Below, piece by piece: positions 8,303 through 15,947 of a stretch of DNA of 64,000 bases. A program made the position numbers and the translations under genes. The stretch's first letter is position 1, and each line of letters begins with the position of its first letter. The notes beneath the pieces are model-generated. The model did not search any database, was not told where the DNA came from, and worked only from the letters and a program-made list of their open reading frames with translations. Source of the stretch: Holophagaceae bacterium. Lineage in GTDB: Bacteria; Acidobacteriota; Holophagae; Holophagales; Holophagaceae. The stretch spans positions 310,001 through 374,000 of the forward strand of contig JAJTBS010000002.1 in assembly GCA_021286765.1 (NCBI GenBank), given 5' to 3'.

Positions 8303-9616
8303 CTAGCTGATGCCCAGGTGTCCTTCGATCATCTGCAGGAACTCGGCATCCAGGCCATAGGGTTTCACCAGCACTTGGGCCACCCCCACCTCCTGGGCGC
8401 CCAGCACCAGCCCTGCGTCCACGGAAGCCTCGGCCAGCACCACGGGAGTCCCCTCGTCATCCAGGCGCTGGCGGAGCAGGGAGGCCAGGGCGAGCCCCTG
8501 GAGCTCGGCCACGCCCCCATCCACGAACACCAGCTGCACCTCATCCAGCTGATCCAGCAGCTCCGTGAGGGTGGCCGCGACCCGGAGCTTGCCGTAGCCA
8601 TCCGCCGTGAGGAATCCGAGCAGGGCTTCGCGATCCGGCCCCTCGGGCATGGCCAGCAACACGCCGCGGGTGCGTTTCTTCATGCGGTACAGGGCGGACC
8701 CGCGATTGGCGGAATCGGGTTGGGGGAAGCTGGCCACGGGAATGGGGGCGGCGGCCGCAGGCTGGGGATCCGGGGCGGCCGCCGGGGGCGGAGCGGGGGC
8801 CGGGTCCGGTTCCTTTTTCTGAATGGGGCGCGGGGGGGCCAGTTCGATGGAGGGCTCGGCCGGTTCGGCTTTGGGCATCTGGCGCCGGGCCTTGGGTGGC
8901 ACCACGGTGGGGATCGAGCCGGACCGGCTCGTCACCATGGCCTTGACGGGGCCCAGGAGCGATTCCTTGCCTGCCTCAAAGGTGATCCCGACAGAAAGGC
9001 CGGGCCCTTCGGAGGCCACATGGGTGGCGATGCCCCCCACTTCGATCAAAGGGCACTTGGGCAGCTTGTTGAGCTTGATCACCATGAAGACTTCGCCCAC
9101 GGACAGCAGGTTGGGTCCCATGTGCATGGGGCCCTGGGTCTTCACGTTCATGGCCCGGCCGACCTTGAGGCACATGCCGCCTTCGGAGATGTTGTCGATG
9201 GCGCCCGTGAGGCCGATGCCTTCGAACAGGCCGGTGAGGGCGATGGCGGTGGCGCCCTCCCGCTGGTTGAGCCGGGCCCGGGGCCTCTTTCTGCGCTCGG
9301 CCAGGGTGATGGCCGTGGGCAACTCCATGACCAGGGTGCCGGTCTTCAGCTCCTGGAGACGACCCGTGGCCTTGAGCCGGAGGCCATCCAGGTAGAACAA
9401 GAGCCCGATGGCCTCTCCCTTTTCGGCCATGATCCGGCCCTGGAGGCCGAGGGTCACCCGTTCCTCGGTGACGACGACGAGGGAGGCCGGGATCTCACGC
9501 CCTTTGGGGTCCACGGCGAAGACGGTGGCCCGCACCCTCTGGGCGTCCTCCAGGTAGGCCAGGACCAGCTCGGATCCTTCCGACGGCTTGGATTTTTTCA
9601 ATCCGAACATGGCCAT
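8303..9616 (-). CDS. PilZ-domain protein with degenerate C-terminal receiver
   Basis: I take the ATG at 9616 (MAMFGLKKSK), because GGGAG lies ten bases upstream; an in-frame ATG at 9643 is possible. The product is 437 residues. A PilZ domain spans roughly residues 10-220 and carries the c-di-GMP motif pair RRKRPRARL and DNISEGGMCL. A Pro/Ala-rich linker follows. The last 120 residues look like a response-regulator receiver that keeps an Asp (LVFVDGG) and the Lys (VLVKPYG) but lacks the acidic pair after strand 1 (VLLAMPEG). It probably senses c-di-GMP and signals through protein contacts. It lies just upstream of lolC and is divergent from hflX. Confidence 0.78.
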   Translation of the reverse strand: MAMFGLKKSKPSEGSELVLAYLEDAQRVRATVFAVDPKGREIPASLVVVTEERVTLGLQGRIMAEKGEAIGLLFYLDGLRLKATGRLQELKTGTLVMELPTAITLAERRKRPRARLNQREGATAIALTGLFEGIGLTGAIDNISEGGMCLKVGRAMNVKTQGPMHMGPNLLSVGEVFMVIKLNKLPKCPLIEVGGIATHVASEGPGLSVGITFEAGKESLLGPVKAMVTSRSGSIPTVVPPKARRQMPKAEPAEPSIELAPPRPIQKKEPDPAPAPPPAAAPDPQPAAAAPIPVASFPQPDSANRGSALYRMKKRTRGVLLAMPEGPDREALLGFLTADGYGKLRVAATLTELLDQLDEVQLVFVDGGVAELQGLALASLLRQRLDDEGTPVVLAEASVDAGLVLGAQEVGVAQVLVKPYGLDAEFLQMIEGHLGIS

Positions 9617-9697
9617 GAAGTCGTAACTCCCAATCCTCTGCATCGACCCCGGGGGCAAGGGCTTGATTATTACCGCAGGGGCAGGCAGGTTTGCCAT

Positions 9698-10897
9698 ATG
9701 GATGAATCGCCCCTGCGCTGTCTGCTCATTGCCCGTCAGGGCCCCGAGGACCGGGAGGAGCGCATCCAGGACCACCTGCTGGAACTGGCTGATCTGGCCC
9801 GGAGCTGTGGCTTCGAGGTGCAGTCCCGGAGGGCCCTGAAGCGTCCCCAGATCGCGCCCAAGACCTTTTATGGGTCCGGCCAGCTGGAGGCCCTGGCCGA
9901 CGAGGCAGGCCGCCATGGCGTGCGCCACCTCATCTGCGATGACGAGCTGAGCGGCAGCCAGGTGAACGCCATTGAGAAGGTCACAGGCCTCATCTGTCTG
10001 GACCGCACGGGCCTCATCCTCAGCATCTTCGAGCAGCGGGCCCAGACCCGGGAGGCCAAGGCCCAGGTGGAGCTGGCCCGTTGCGAGTACGAGCTGCCCC
10101 GCCTGAAGGGGGCCTGGACCCACCTGGAGCGCCAGGGCGGGGGCGTGGGCCTGCGTGGGGGCCCAGGCGAAACCCAGATCGAGGTGGACCGCCGCATGGT
10201 CCGCACCCGCATTAGCCAGCTCAAGCGGGAGCTCACGCACCTGGAGCAGGTGCGCGAGACCCAGCGCCAGGGTCGGCCCAAGGGGCTGCCGCGGGTGGCC
10301 CTGGTGGGCTATACCAATGCCGGCAAGACGAGCCTCCTCAAGGCCCTGACCGGGGAAGGCGAGCCTCGTGATCTGCTCTTCGCCACCCTGGACACCACCA
10401 CTCGCAAGGCCTGGCTGGGTCAGGACTTCAATCCGGAGACCGGCGAAGGCAGCCTGGAACCCAAGCACTGCCTTGTGGCCGACACGGTGGGCTTCATCCG
10501 CAAGCTGCCCCACCAGCTGGTGGCCGCCTTCCGCAGCACCCTCGGGGAAGTCCGCACCGCCGATGCCCTGCTGGTTGTGGCCGATGCCGCCCATCCCGAC
10601 CTGGAGGACCACCTCAAGGTCGTGGGCGCCACCCTGCGGGAGATCGGCTGCGAGCCGGAGGGCATGGAGGCACAGCCCAGGCTTCTCATCCTCAATCAGG
10701 TGGACCGCCTCCACCGGCCCCAGAAGCTGGAGCTCCGGAGGCAGCATCCTGGCGCGGTGCAGGCTTGTGCCATCCAGGATCTAGGTTTGGACGAAATCCG
10801 CCTCTGGTTGCGCGAGCTGATCCCCGGTCCAGCGAAGCCCCGGGAGCTCGAGGCCTGGGAACTGCCTGAGCCCGAGCCCTACGCTGCTGGCTCTTGA
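9698..10897 (+). CDS. hflX: GTPase HflX
   Basis: I chose ATG 9698 (MDESPLRCLLI), where homology to the family begins; the open frame upstream is antisense to other genes. The 399-residue product has the HflX N-terminal domain (TFYGSGQLEAL), the Gly-rich linker (RQGGGVGLRGGPGETQIEVDRR), and a G domain with G1 GYTNAGKTS near residue 203, G3 DTVGF and G4 NQVD. HflX binds the 50S subunit and rescues or splits stalled ribosomes. Its end overlaps the convergent DUF4149-like gene by 19 bases. Confidence 0.92.
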   Translation: MDESPLRCLLIARQGPEDREERIQDHLLELADLARSCGFEVQSRRALKRPQIAPKTFYGSGQLEALADEAGRHGVRHLICDDELSGSQVNAIEKVTGLICLDRTGLILSIFEQRAQTREAKAQVELARCEYELPRLKGAWTHLERQGGGVGLRGGPGETQIEVDRRMVRTRISQLKRELTHLEQVRETQRQGRPKGLPRVALVGYTNAGKTSLLKALTGEGEPRDLLFATLDTTTRKAWLGQDFNPETGEGSLEPKHCLVADTVGFIRKLPHQLVAAFRSTLGEVRTADALLVVADAAHPDLEDHLKVVGATLREIGCEPEGMEAQPRLLILNQVDRLHRPQKLELRRQHPGAVQACAIQDLGLDEIRLWLRELIPGPAKPRELEAWELPEPEPYAAGS

Positions 10898-11406
10898 TCC
10901 TTGCCGCCCCGGGGCATCAGGCCCACGGTGGCCGCCAGCCCCACGGCCAGCAGGATGCGCAGGAAGAACAGGTTGCGGCTCAGGCCGTGAGCCTTGTTGT
11001 AGGCCACGCGGTCGGCTGAATCGGGGGCGAGGCTTTCGATGGGCGCATTGATGCGGGCCCGAATGGCCTGCACCTTGGGGGTGACGACGAAGCTGCTGGC
11101 CAGGCACATGAGCAGGGCCACCATCAGGCCGCCGCTCCAGAGGCGGATGGGACCGATGAGATCCTCCTGGACCTCGGCGACCCAGCGGCCCACCCAGCTG
11201 AGCCCCGCCAGGCCGAACACCACCCAGGCGGCCCAGTCCAGGCGGCCGATGATGAGCCCGGCGATGCGGCCAGCCACGTCCCGGCTGGGCAGCTCCCGGA
11301 AGAATACCGGGGCAGAGAAGATGCCGAAGCCCAGGGCCGCGCCCGCCCAGAGCAGGAGCAGGATCAGGGACAGCTGGTCGAGGCGGCGGAGGGTGGTCGG
11401 GTTCAT
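10879..11406 (-). CDS. DUF4149-like integral membrane protein
   Basis: The ATG at 11406 (MNPTTLRRL) has AGGA just upstream and avoids overlap with the pilin gene; an ATG at 11436 would overlap that gene by 11 bases. The product has about 175 residues and four hydrophobic helices: LILLLLWAGAALGFGIF, AAWVVFGLAGLSWVG, LMVALLMCLASSFVV and LFFLRILLAVGLAATVG. The layout and the phrase SSFVVTPKVQAIRARI fit DUF4149/TMEM205-like proteins, whose function is unknown. It is possibly co-transcribed with the upstream pseudopilin. Confidence 0.65.
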   Translation of the reverse strand: MNPTTLRRLDQLSLILLLLWAGAALGFGIFSAPVFFRELPSRDVAGRIAGLIIGRLDWAAWVVFGLAGLSWVGRWVAEVQEDLIGPIRLWSGGLMVALLMCLASSFVVTPKVQAIRARINAPIESLAPDSADRVAYNKAHGLSRNLFFLRILLAVGLAATVGLMPRGGKDQEPAA

Positions 11407-11425
11407 GGGTTCCTGCGCGGGCTCA

Positions 11426-11827
11426 TTACCATTCATTGTAGGCGATGCCGTTCGCCCCCTTTTCGGCGGAGCCGCTGCGCACGCGGAAGACGCCCAGCTC
11501 AGCCTCGGGGTTGTCCGGATCCGGGGGTTCCAGTTCCGTCTGCCAGGTATCCCTGGACTGGGTCATGGGATCGTACGGGATGTCCCGCAGGTAGCCCAGC
11601 TCCCGCAGGGGGCCGAGGCTGGAGGGGTACCGCCCCCGGTCCGCTCGGTACTGCTCCAGAGCGTGGTTGATCTGGAACAGGTTCTCCTTGAGCACCGCCT
11701 CCTTGGCCGTCCGCACCTTCTGGCGATATCCGGCCAGCCCCACGGTGGCCAGGAGGGCCAGGAGGGTCATGACCACGACCAGTTCGATGAGGGTGAAGCC
11801 GCGCTGGCGGGAGGGGAAAAGGCGCAT
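11426..11827 (-). CDS. Type IV pilin-like / type II secretion pseudopilin (GspG-like)
   Basis: This 133-residue protein has a textbook prepilin N-terminus: a short basic leader, then G-FTLIELVVVMTLLALLATVGLAGY, to be cut after Gly10 by prepilin peptidase and methylated on Phe. Glu5 of the mature protein is present. The body after the helix (ALEQYRADRGRYPSSLGPLRELGYL) and the C-terminal segment with DPDNPEAELGVFRVRS resemble GspG-type major pseudopilins. No other secretion or pilus gene is nearby, so whether it serves a T2SS or a pilus is open. Confidence 0.8.
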   Translation of the reverse strand: MRLFPSRQRGFTLIELVVVMTLLALLATVGLAGYRQKVRTAKEAVLKENLFQINHALEQYRADRGRYPSSLGPLRELGYLRDIPYDPMTQSRDTWQTELEPPDPDNPEAELGVFRVRSGSAEKGANGIAYNEW

Positions 11828-11909
11828 GGAATCACCTTAACGCAAGGAATGCGGTGGGGCCCAGGGAGGTTCGGAGGGTGGCATCCTGGAGTCCCCATCC
11901 GGAGTCGCC

Positions 11910-12392
11910 ATGGCCAGGGACCTCGACCTGCTCCTGCTCACCCTCGACCAGGCCTATGACCGGAAATCGTGGCATGGCAGCAACCTTAAGGGCGGCCTGA
12001 GGGGCCTGTCAGTGGACCTTGCCGCCCTGCGCCCCGCGCCGGGGCGCCCCTCCATCCAGGAGCTGGTGGTGCACCTGGCCTAATGGAAGTACTCCGTGCT
12101 GCGCCAGCTCACGGACCTGCCCCGGGGCGCCTTCCCGCTGAAGGGCTCCAACTGGTTCCCCCGGCCCCGGGCCTCGGCCACCCAGTGGAAGGAGGACCTG
12201 GCCCTCCTGGACCGCATGCATCGTGAGCTGCGTGAAGCTGTGTCGGCCTTGGCCCCATCCGATCTGAACCGGCCCTCCGCCAAGGCCAAGTACCGACTAC
12301 GGGATCTAATCCTGGGCGCCGCGGCTCACGACCTGCACCACGGGGGACAGATTCAGCTCGTCAAAAGGCTGGTTCGCCCGGCCGAGGCGTAG
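11910..12392 (+). pseudogene. DinB-like family gene interrupted by an in-frame TAA
   Basis: An ATG at 11910 follows GGAG with five-base spacing. The frame then runs MARDLDLLLLTLDQAYDRKSW to VVHLA, meets TAA at 12081-12083, and resumes in the same frame with WKYSVLRQL through to TAG 12390-12392. Both halves make one DinB/YfiT-like four-helix protein of about 160 residues. Metal-ligand-type His residues lie in VVHLA and in HDLHHGGQIQLVKRL near the end. The stop sits where a Tyr would be expected (HLAYWK), so one base change explains it. It is a recent nonsense mutation or a sequencing error. No alternative start close after the stop would rescue a full protein. Confidence 0.75.
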
Positions 12393-12788
12393 CACCCGGA
12401 GTGTCTGACTTTTTCTTTACAGCCGGAGGGACTGGCAGGGCCTCGCGAAGGCGCCATTTCGGGGATGAATGGTAAGACCACCCGGACTAACTCCCTATTT
12501 TCATATTCGTTAGAAGTTGATTGAGTCCTGCCGGGCGAACCAGTACCTGGAGTCAAGGTACAGGGAAGTCTTCAGATGGAAGGGACGTTACAAAGTTGTT
12601 CCGTGACATCGGTCATAGACACCCTGAAGGTTGAAGGAGACCTTCGAGAGGATATCGTCCCGATCGTCCGTACTCCCGGGGGCCCGGCCCCCACCGCCAT
12701 GACCGAAGCAGGAACCTGCGCTTGCCCTCGCCCTGACCCGTTCCCGCTTCCTTCTTTCTGATCTGCCCCCGTGGGGCAAGGAGCCTTG
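12393..12788 (+). other. Intergenic leader region upstream of the Oar receptor gene
   Basis: No convincing gene lies here. Around 12493-12525 there is an AT-rich stretch, a likely promoter area, though I cannot name clear -35/-10 boxes. Short dyads are visible: GTACCT/AGGTAC at about 12543-12561, GAAGGT/ACCTTC at about 12625-12644, and TGCCCC/GGGGCA at 12764-12778. The leader would be long, about 200 bases or more, if transcription starts in the AT-rich part. It does not match a cobalamin or c-di-GMP riboswitch that I can recognise. Confidence 0.4.
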
Positions 12789-15700
12789 ATGCCAGCCCGA
12801 AGAACCACAGCCCTCCTCCTTTCAGCTCTGGCCTGCTCGGTGGTCGCCCATGCCCAGACCAGCACGACCTCGGGGGCCCTCCGGGGGACGGTCAAGGCCA
12901 AGGCCAAGGGCGTGGTCGCCAATGCCTCCCTCACCCTGCGGAACCTTGAGACGGGCCTCACCCGCACCACCAGCACCAACGCCAACGGGGAGTACCACTT
13001 CGCCTTCCTGCCGGTGGGTGCCTATGAACTGACCGTGGTCGCCCCCGGCCTGAAGACCGCCAAAGACGCCTCCCTGCGCGTGGGCCTCGGCCAGACGGCA
13101 CTCCAGAATTTCAGCCTCGACGCAGTGGAAGCCAGCGCCGTGGTCACGGTGGTGGCAGAGGCCACGGCCCTGGATTCGGCCCAGATCAACACCCAGTCCT
13201 CCATCTCCCAGGAGCTGGTGGAGGCGATCCCCGTGAACGGCCGCAACTTCACGGACCTGGTCCAGCTCACCCCCGGCGCGGCCGTGGGCAACACCAGCTA
13301 CTACACGACGGTGGAAGGCGCCCGGGGCATTCAGAACAACCTGCAGATCGACGGTGGCAGCTACAACTCCAAGTTCAACGGTGAGCAGCGCGGCGGCACC
13401 CGCATTCCCTTCACCTTCGGCCAGGATTCCATCAAGGAACTGCAGGTCATCACCAACTCCTTTGACGCCCAGTTCGGCGACGCCGTGGGCGCCGTCATCA
13501 ATGCCGTCACCAAGACCGGCACCAATGACACCCAGGGCATGGCCTTTGTGCTGTTCCGCCCCAATTCCCTGACCGCAAAGGTCAAGCCCGTTCCCTACGA
13601 TCCCAATGGGGTGAACGCCGATGAGGTTCGCACCCGCAGCTATCAGAGCCTGCAGGTGGGCATGAACCTGGGTGGCCCGATCATCAAGGACAAGCTGCAC
13701 TACTTCATCAATGTGGAGATGGCCCGCAAGCGGGAGGACAGCGTCCCGGTCTTCGGAGACGGAACCGCAGAATCCAACGCCTTCTTCGCCCCGGGCACGG
13801 GCATGGGCGCCCTGCTGCGGACCATGCCGGGCCGCACCCTGGCTCAGGAAAACCACAGCGCCTGGACCGACGAGCAGAAGAACTTGGTGATCATGGGTCG
13901 CCTGGACTGGGACATCAACCAGGATCACCGGGCCACCCTCCGGATGAACTCCCAGAACTACCAGGGGCTCAACGACATCTACGCCGGTTCCCGGCGCACG
14001 GACACCGCCGAGTCTGGCAACTCCACCATGAAGTTCAGCAGCCTCTCCACGGTGGTGGAACTGGCCTCCACCCTGTCTCCCAGCCTGCTGAACGAGGCCC
14101 GCATCCAACTCTCCAAGGAGAAGCGGCCCACCACGCCCAACACCACCCTATCCTCTCCTGTGCGCATCGGCCGGCTATCCAACGGTGGGTATGACATCAA
14201 CGCGGGCCAGTACTACATCGACCCCCGCACCACGGATGAGACCACCACCCAGATCCAGGACAACCTCACCTTCATGACCGGTGACTGGGTCTTCAAGGGC
14301 GGCATCGATTTCCAGTTCATCGACATGAAGAACCGCTACCTGCCCAATGGCAATGGCAGCTGGGTCTTCCCCTCGTACCTCGCGGCCCAGAACTGGTTCA
14401 CCAGTTCCCCAGCCTCCGCCCTCAGCGGCGTGACCTACACCCAGGGTTACTCACCCACGGATGGCGTCAGCAGCTTCAGCGAGAAGTTCCTGGCCGGCTA
14501 TGTCCAGGCTCAGAACGGCTCCCTATTCAACAAACGCCTACTGGTGAGCCTAGGCCTGCGCTACACCGCTGAGATCTGGAGCGACAACCCGAATCACAAC
14601 CCCAAGCTCCAGGGCCTGGACCGCGCTCCCAACGACAAGAGCCTGGACCCCCGTTTCGGTTTCACCCTCGACCTGTTCGGCAACGCCAGGACCCTAATCC
14701 GGGGTGGCTACGGTTGGTTCAGCGTGAGCAACCCGGGCCAGACCACCTCTGGCGCGATCATGAACAACGGCATCAACCTGGTGTCCTACTACTTGCCGAC
14801 GAGTGGTGATGCTTCTCTATGGTCACCTGATGGCACTCATCCCGCGTATCTCTCCGCGGCGGCCCGGTGGAGCGGCCCCTTGACGGCGCCTGGATCGCTA
14901 ACGGCGATTCCGACATCTGCCCTGCTCTCGGATACTAGGTTCAAGGTCGACACCATCACCCCCACCATCATTGATCCCGAAGCCAAAATGACCCAGGCCC
15001 GGGCGACCTCCCTGGGGGTCGAGCAGGATCTCGGCAATGGATTCATGGTGGGAGCCCGAGCCACCTACAAAAAATTCCTCAACTTGCAGTACGCCGTGAA
15101 TATCAACCTGGGACAAGCGGCTCCCGGAACGACGACGCTGGACAGTGTCGCCATCTATAATGATGGCTACCCTTCTACGACCAACTTGTTTTTCCGAAAC
15201 AATCGACCCGGGCGCGCCATCGTCCGCGGCCGGGCCTTGGACCTCAGTGGTTTCGGTGACGTAATCCTTTCCAAGTACGACGGCGAGGGGCGCTACCGAA
15301 GCTTGGTGCTGGAGGCCGGCAAGAAGCCCAGCGATGGCGGCTGGGGCTTCAAGAGCAGCCTTACCTTCGCCAAGGCGGAGGACAACAATTCCAATGAGCG
15401 GGCCACCCTGACCTCTACCAACGCCCTCACAGAAAATCCGGCGGATCCCCTGGGATCTTGGGCCCTGAGCGACAACGACCACACGTTCCGCGCCACCCTG
15501 GCCTGGTTCGCCCCCACCTTCTTCGGGATCCGAGTGTCAGGCATCACCACCTACACGACAGGCCGACCCTGGAATGCAGTCTTTTACGATGACAAAAACG
15601 GTGACGGAAAGTACATCGACACGGTTGGTGGACGCAACACACACCGCCAGCCCAGCGAGAAGACTTTTGACCTGAGGATCTCCCGCGAGTTCCGGATCGC

Positions 15701-15896
15701 CCGATCCTTCTCGCTGGAGGGGACCATCGATATCTACAACGTCTTCAACTGGGCAAATCAGTACACCAGCCAGACTGGCTACACCATCAAGGACCCCAAC
15801 AGTTCCGCGGTCATCGTGAACCCCAACTTTGGTTCTATCGACCGCCCCGACAACCGCTCGCGCGAAGTCCAGTTCACCCTCAAGGCCCGGTTCTAG
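12789..15896 (+). CDS. TonB-dependent receptor, Oar-like, with N-terminal carboxypeptidase-like domain
   Basis: The start at ATG 12789 is set by AAGGAG five bases upstream. The product is 1035 residues. A signal peptide (MPARRTTALLLSALACSVVAHA) precedes a carboxypeptidase regulatory-like domain (residues 25-110). A plug-like segment with IPVNGRNFTDLVQLTPGA and QFGDAVGAVINAVTKTGTN follows, then a long beta-barrel ending in an aromatic strand (REVQFTLKARF). This is the acidobacterial/myxobacterial Oar type of outer-membrane receptor, thought to import or export large or oligomeric substrates. The Shine-Dalgarno lies in the dyad CAAGG-AG-CCTTG directly against the ATG. The next two genes follow on the same strand, which suggests a shared substrate. 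Confidence 0.88.
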   Translation: MPARRTTALLLSALACSVVAHAQTSTTSGALRGTVKAKAKGVVANASLTLRNLETGLTRTTSTNANGEYHFAFLPVGAYELTVVAPGLKTAKDASLRVGLGQTALQNFSLDAVEASAVVTVVAEATALDSAQINTQSSISQELVEAIPVNGRNFTDLVQLTPGAAVGNTSYYTTVEGARGIQNNLQIDGGSYNSKFNGEQRGGTRIPFTFGQDSIKELQVITNSFDAQFGDAVGAVINAVTKTGTNDTQGMAFVLFRPNSLTAKVKPVPYDPNGVNADEVRTRSYQSLQVGMNLGGPIIKDKLHYFINVEMARKREDSVPVFGDGTAESNAFFAPGTGMGALLRTMPGRTLAQENHSAWTDEQKNLVIMGRLDWDINQDHRATLRMNSQNYQGLNDIYAGSRRTDTAESGNSTMKFSSLSTVVELASTLSPSLLNEARIQLSKEKRPTTPNTTLSSPVRIGRLSNGGYDINAGQYYIDPRTTDETTTQIQDNLTFMTGDWVFKGGIDFQFIDMKNRYLPNGNGSWVFPSYLAAQNWFTSSPASALSGVTYTQGYSPTDGVSSFSEKFLAGYVQAQNGSLFNKRLLVSLGLRYTAEIWSDNPNHNPKLQGLDRAPNDKSLDPRFGFTLDLFGNARTLIRGGYGWFSVSNPGQTTSGAIMNNGINLVSYYLPTSGDASLWSPDGTHPAYLSAAARWSGPLTAPGSLTAIPTSALLSDTRFKVDTITPTIIDPEAKMTQARATSLGVEQDLGNGFMVGARATYKKFLNLQYAVNINLGQAAPGTTTLDSVAIYNDGYPSTTNLFFRNNRPGRAIVRGRALDLSGFGDVILSKYDGEGRYRSLVLEAGKKPSDGGWGFKSSLTFAKAEDNNSNERATLTSTNALTENPADPLGSWALSDNDHTFRATLAWFAPTFFGIRVSGITTYTTGRPWNAVFYDDKNGDGKYIDTVGGRNTHRQPSEKTFDLRISREFRIARSFSLEGTIDIYNVFNWANQYTSQTGYTIKDPNSSAVIVNPNFGSIDRPDNRSREVQFTLKARF

Positions 15897-15947
15897 GAGG
15901 CTGGCATGAAAATCCTCCACTCTGCCCTGCGCCATTCAGGAGTCCGC

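Noticed and set aside
7055-9697. Plus-strand open frame continuous with hflX (1280 codons in all)
   Set aside because: The part before ATG 9698 is antisense to lolC and the PilZ gene and reads as low-complexity His/Gly/Gln peptide; HflX homology begins at 9698.
12081-12083. Stop-codon readthrough or selenocysteine in the DinB-like gene
   Set aside because: The codon is TAA, not TGA, and no recoding element is visible; a nonsense mutation is simpler.
12490-12720. Cobalamin or c-di-GMP riboswitch before the Oar receptor
   Set aside because: None of the conserved blocks of either family could be found in order.
12576-12761. 61-codon plus-strand frame before the Oar gene
   Set aside because: No Shine-Dalgarno, no motif, and a C-terminus of Pro/Ser runs; more likely leader sequence.
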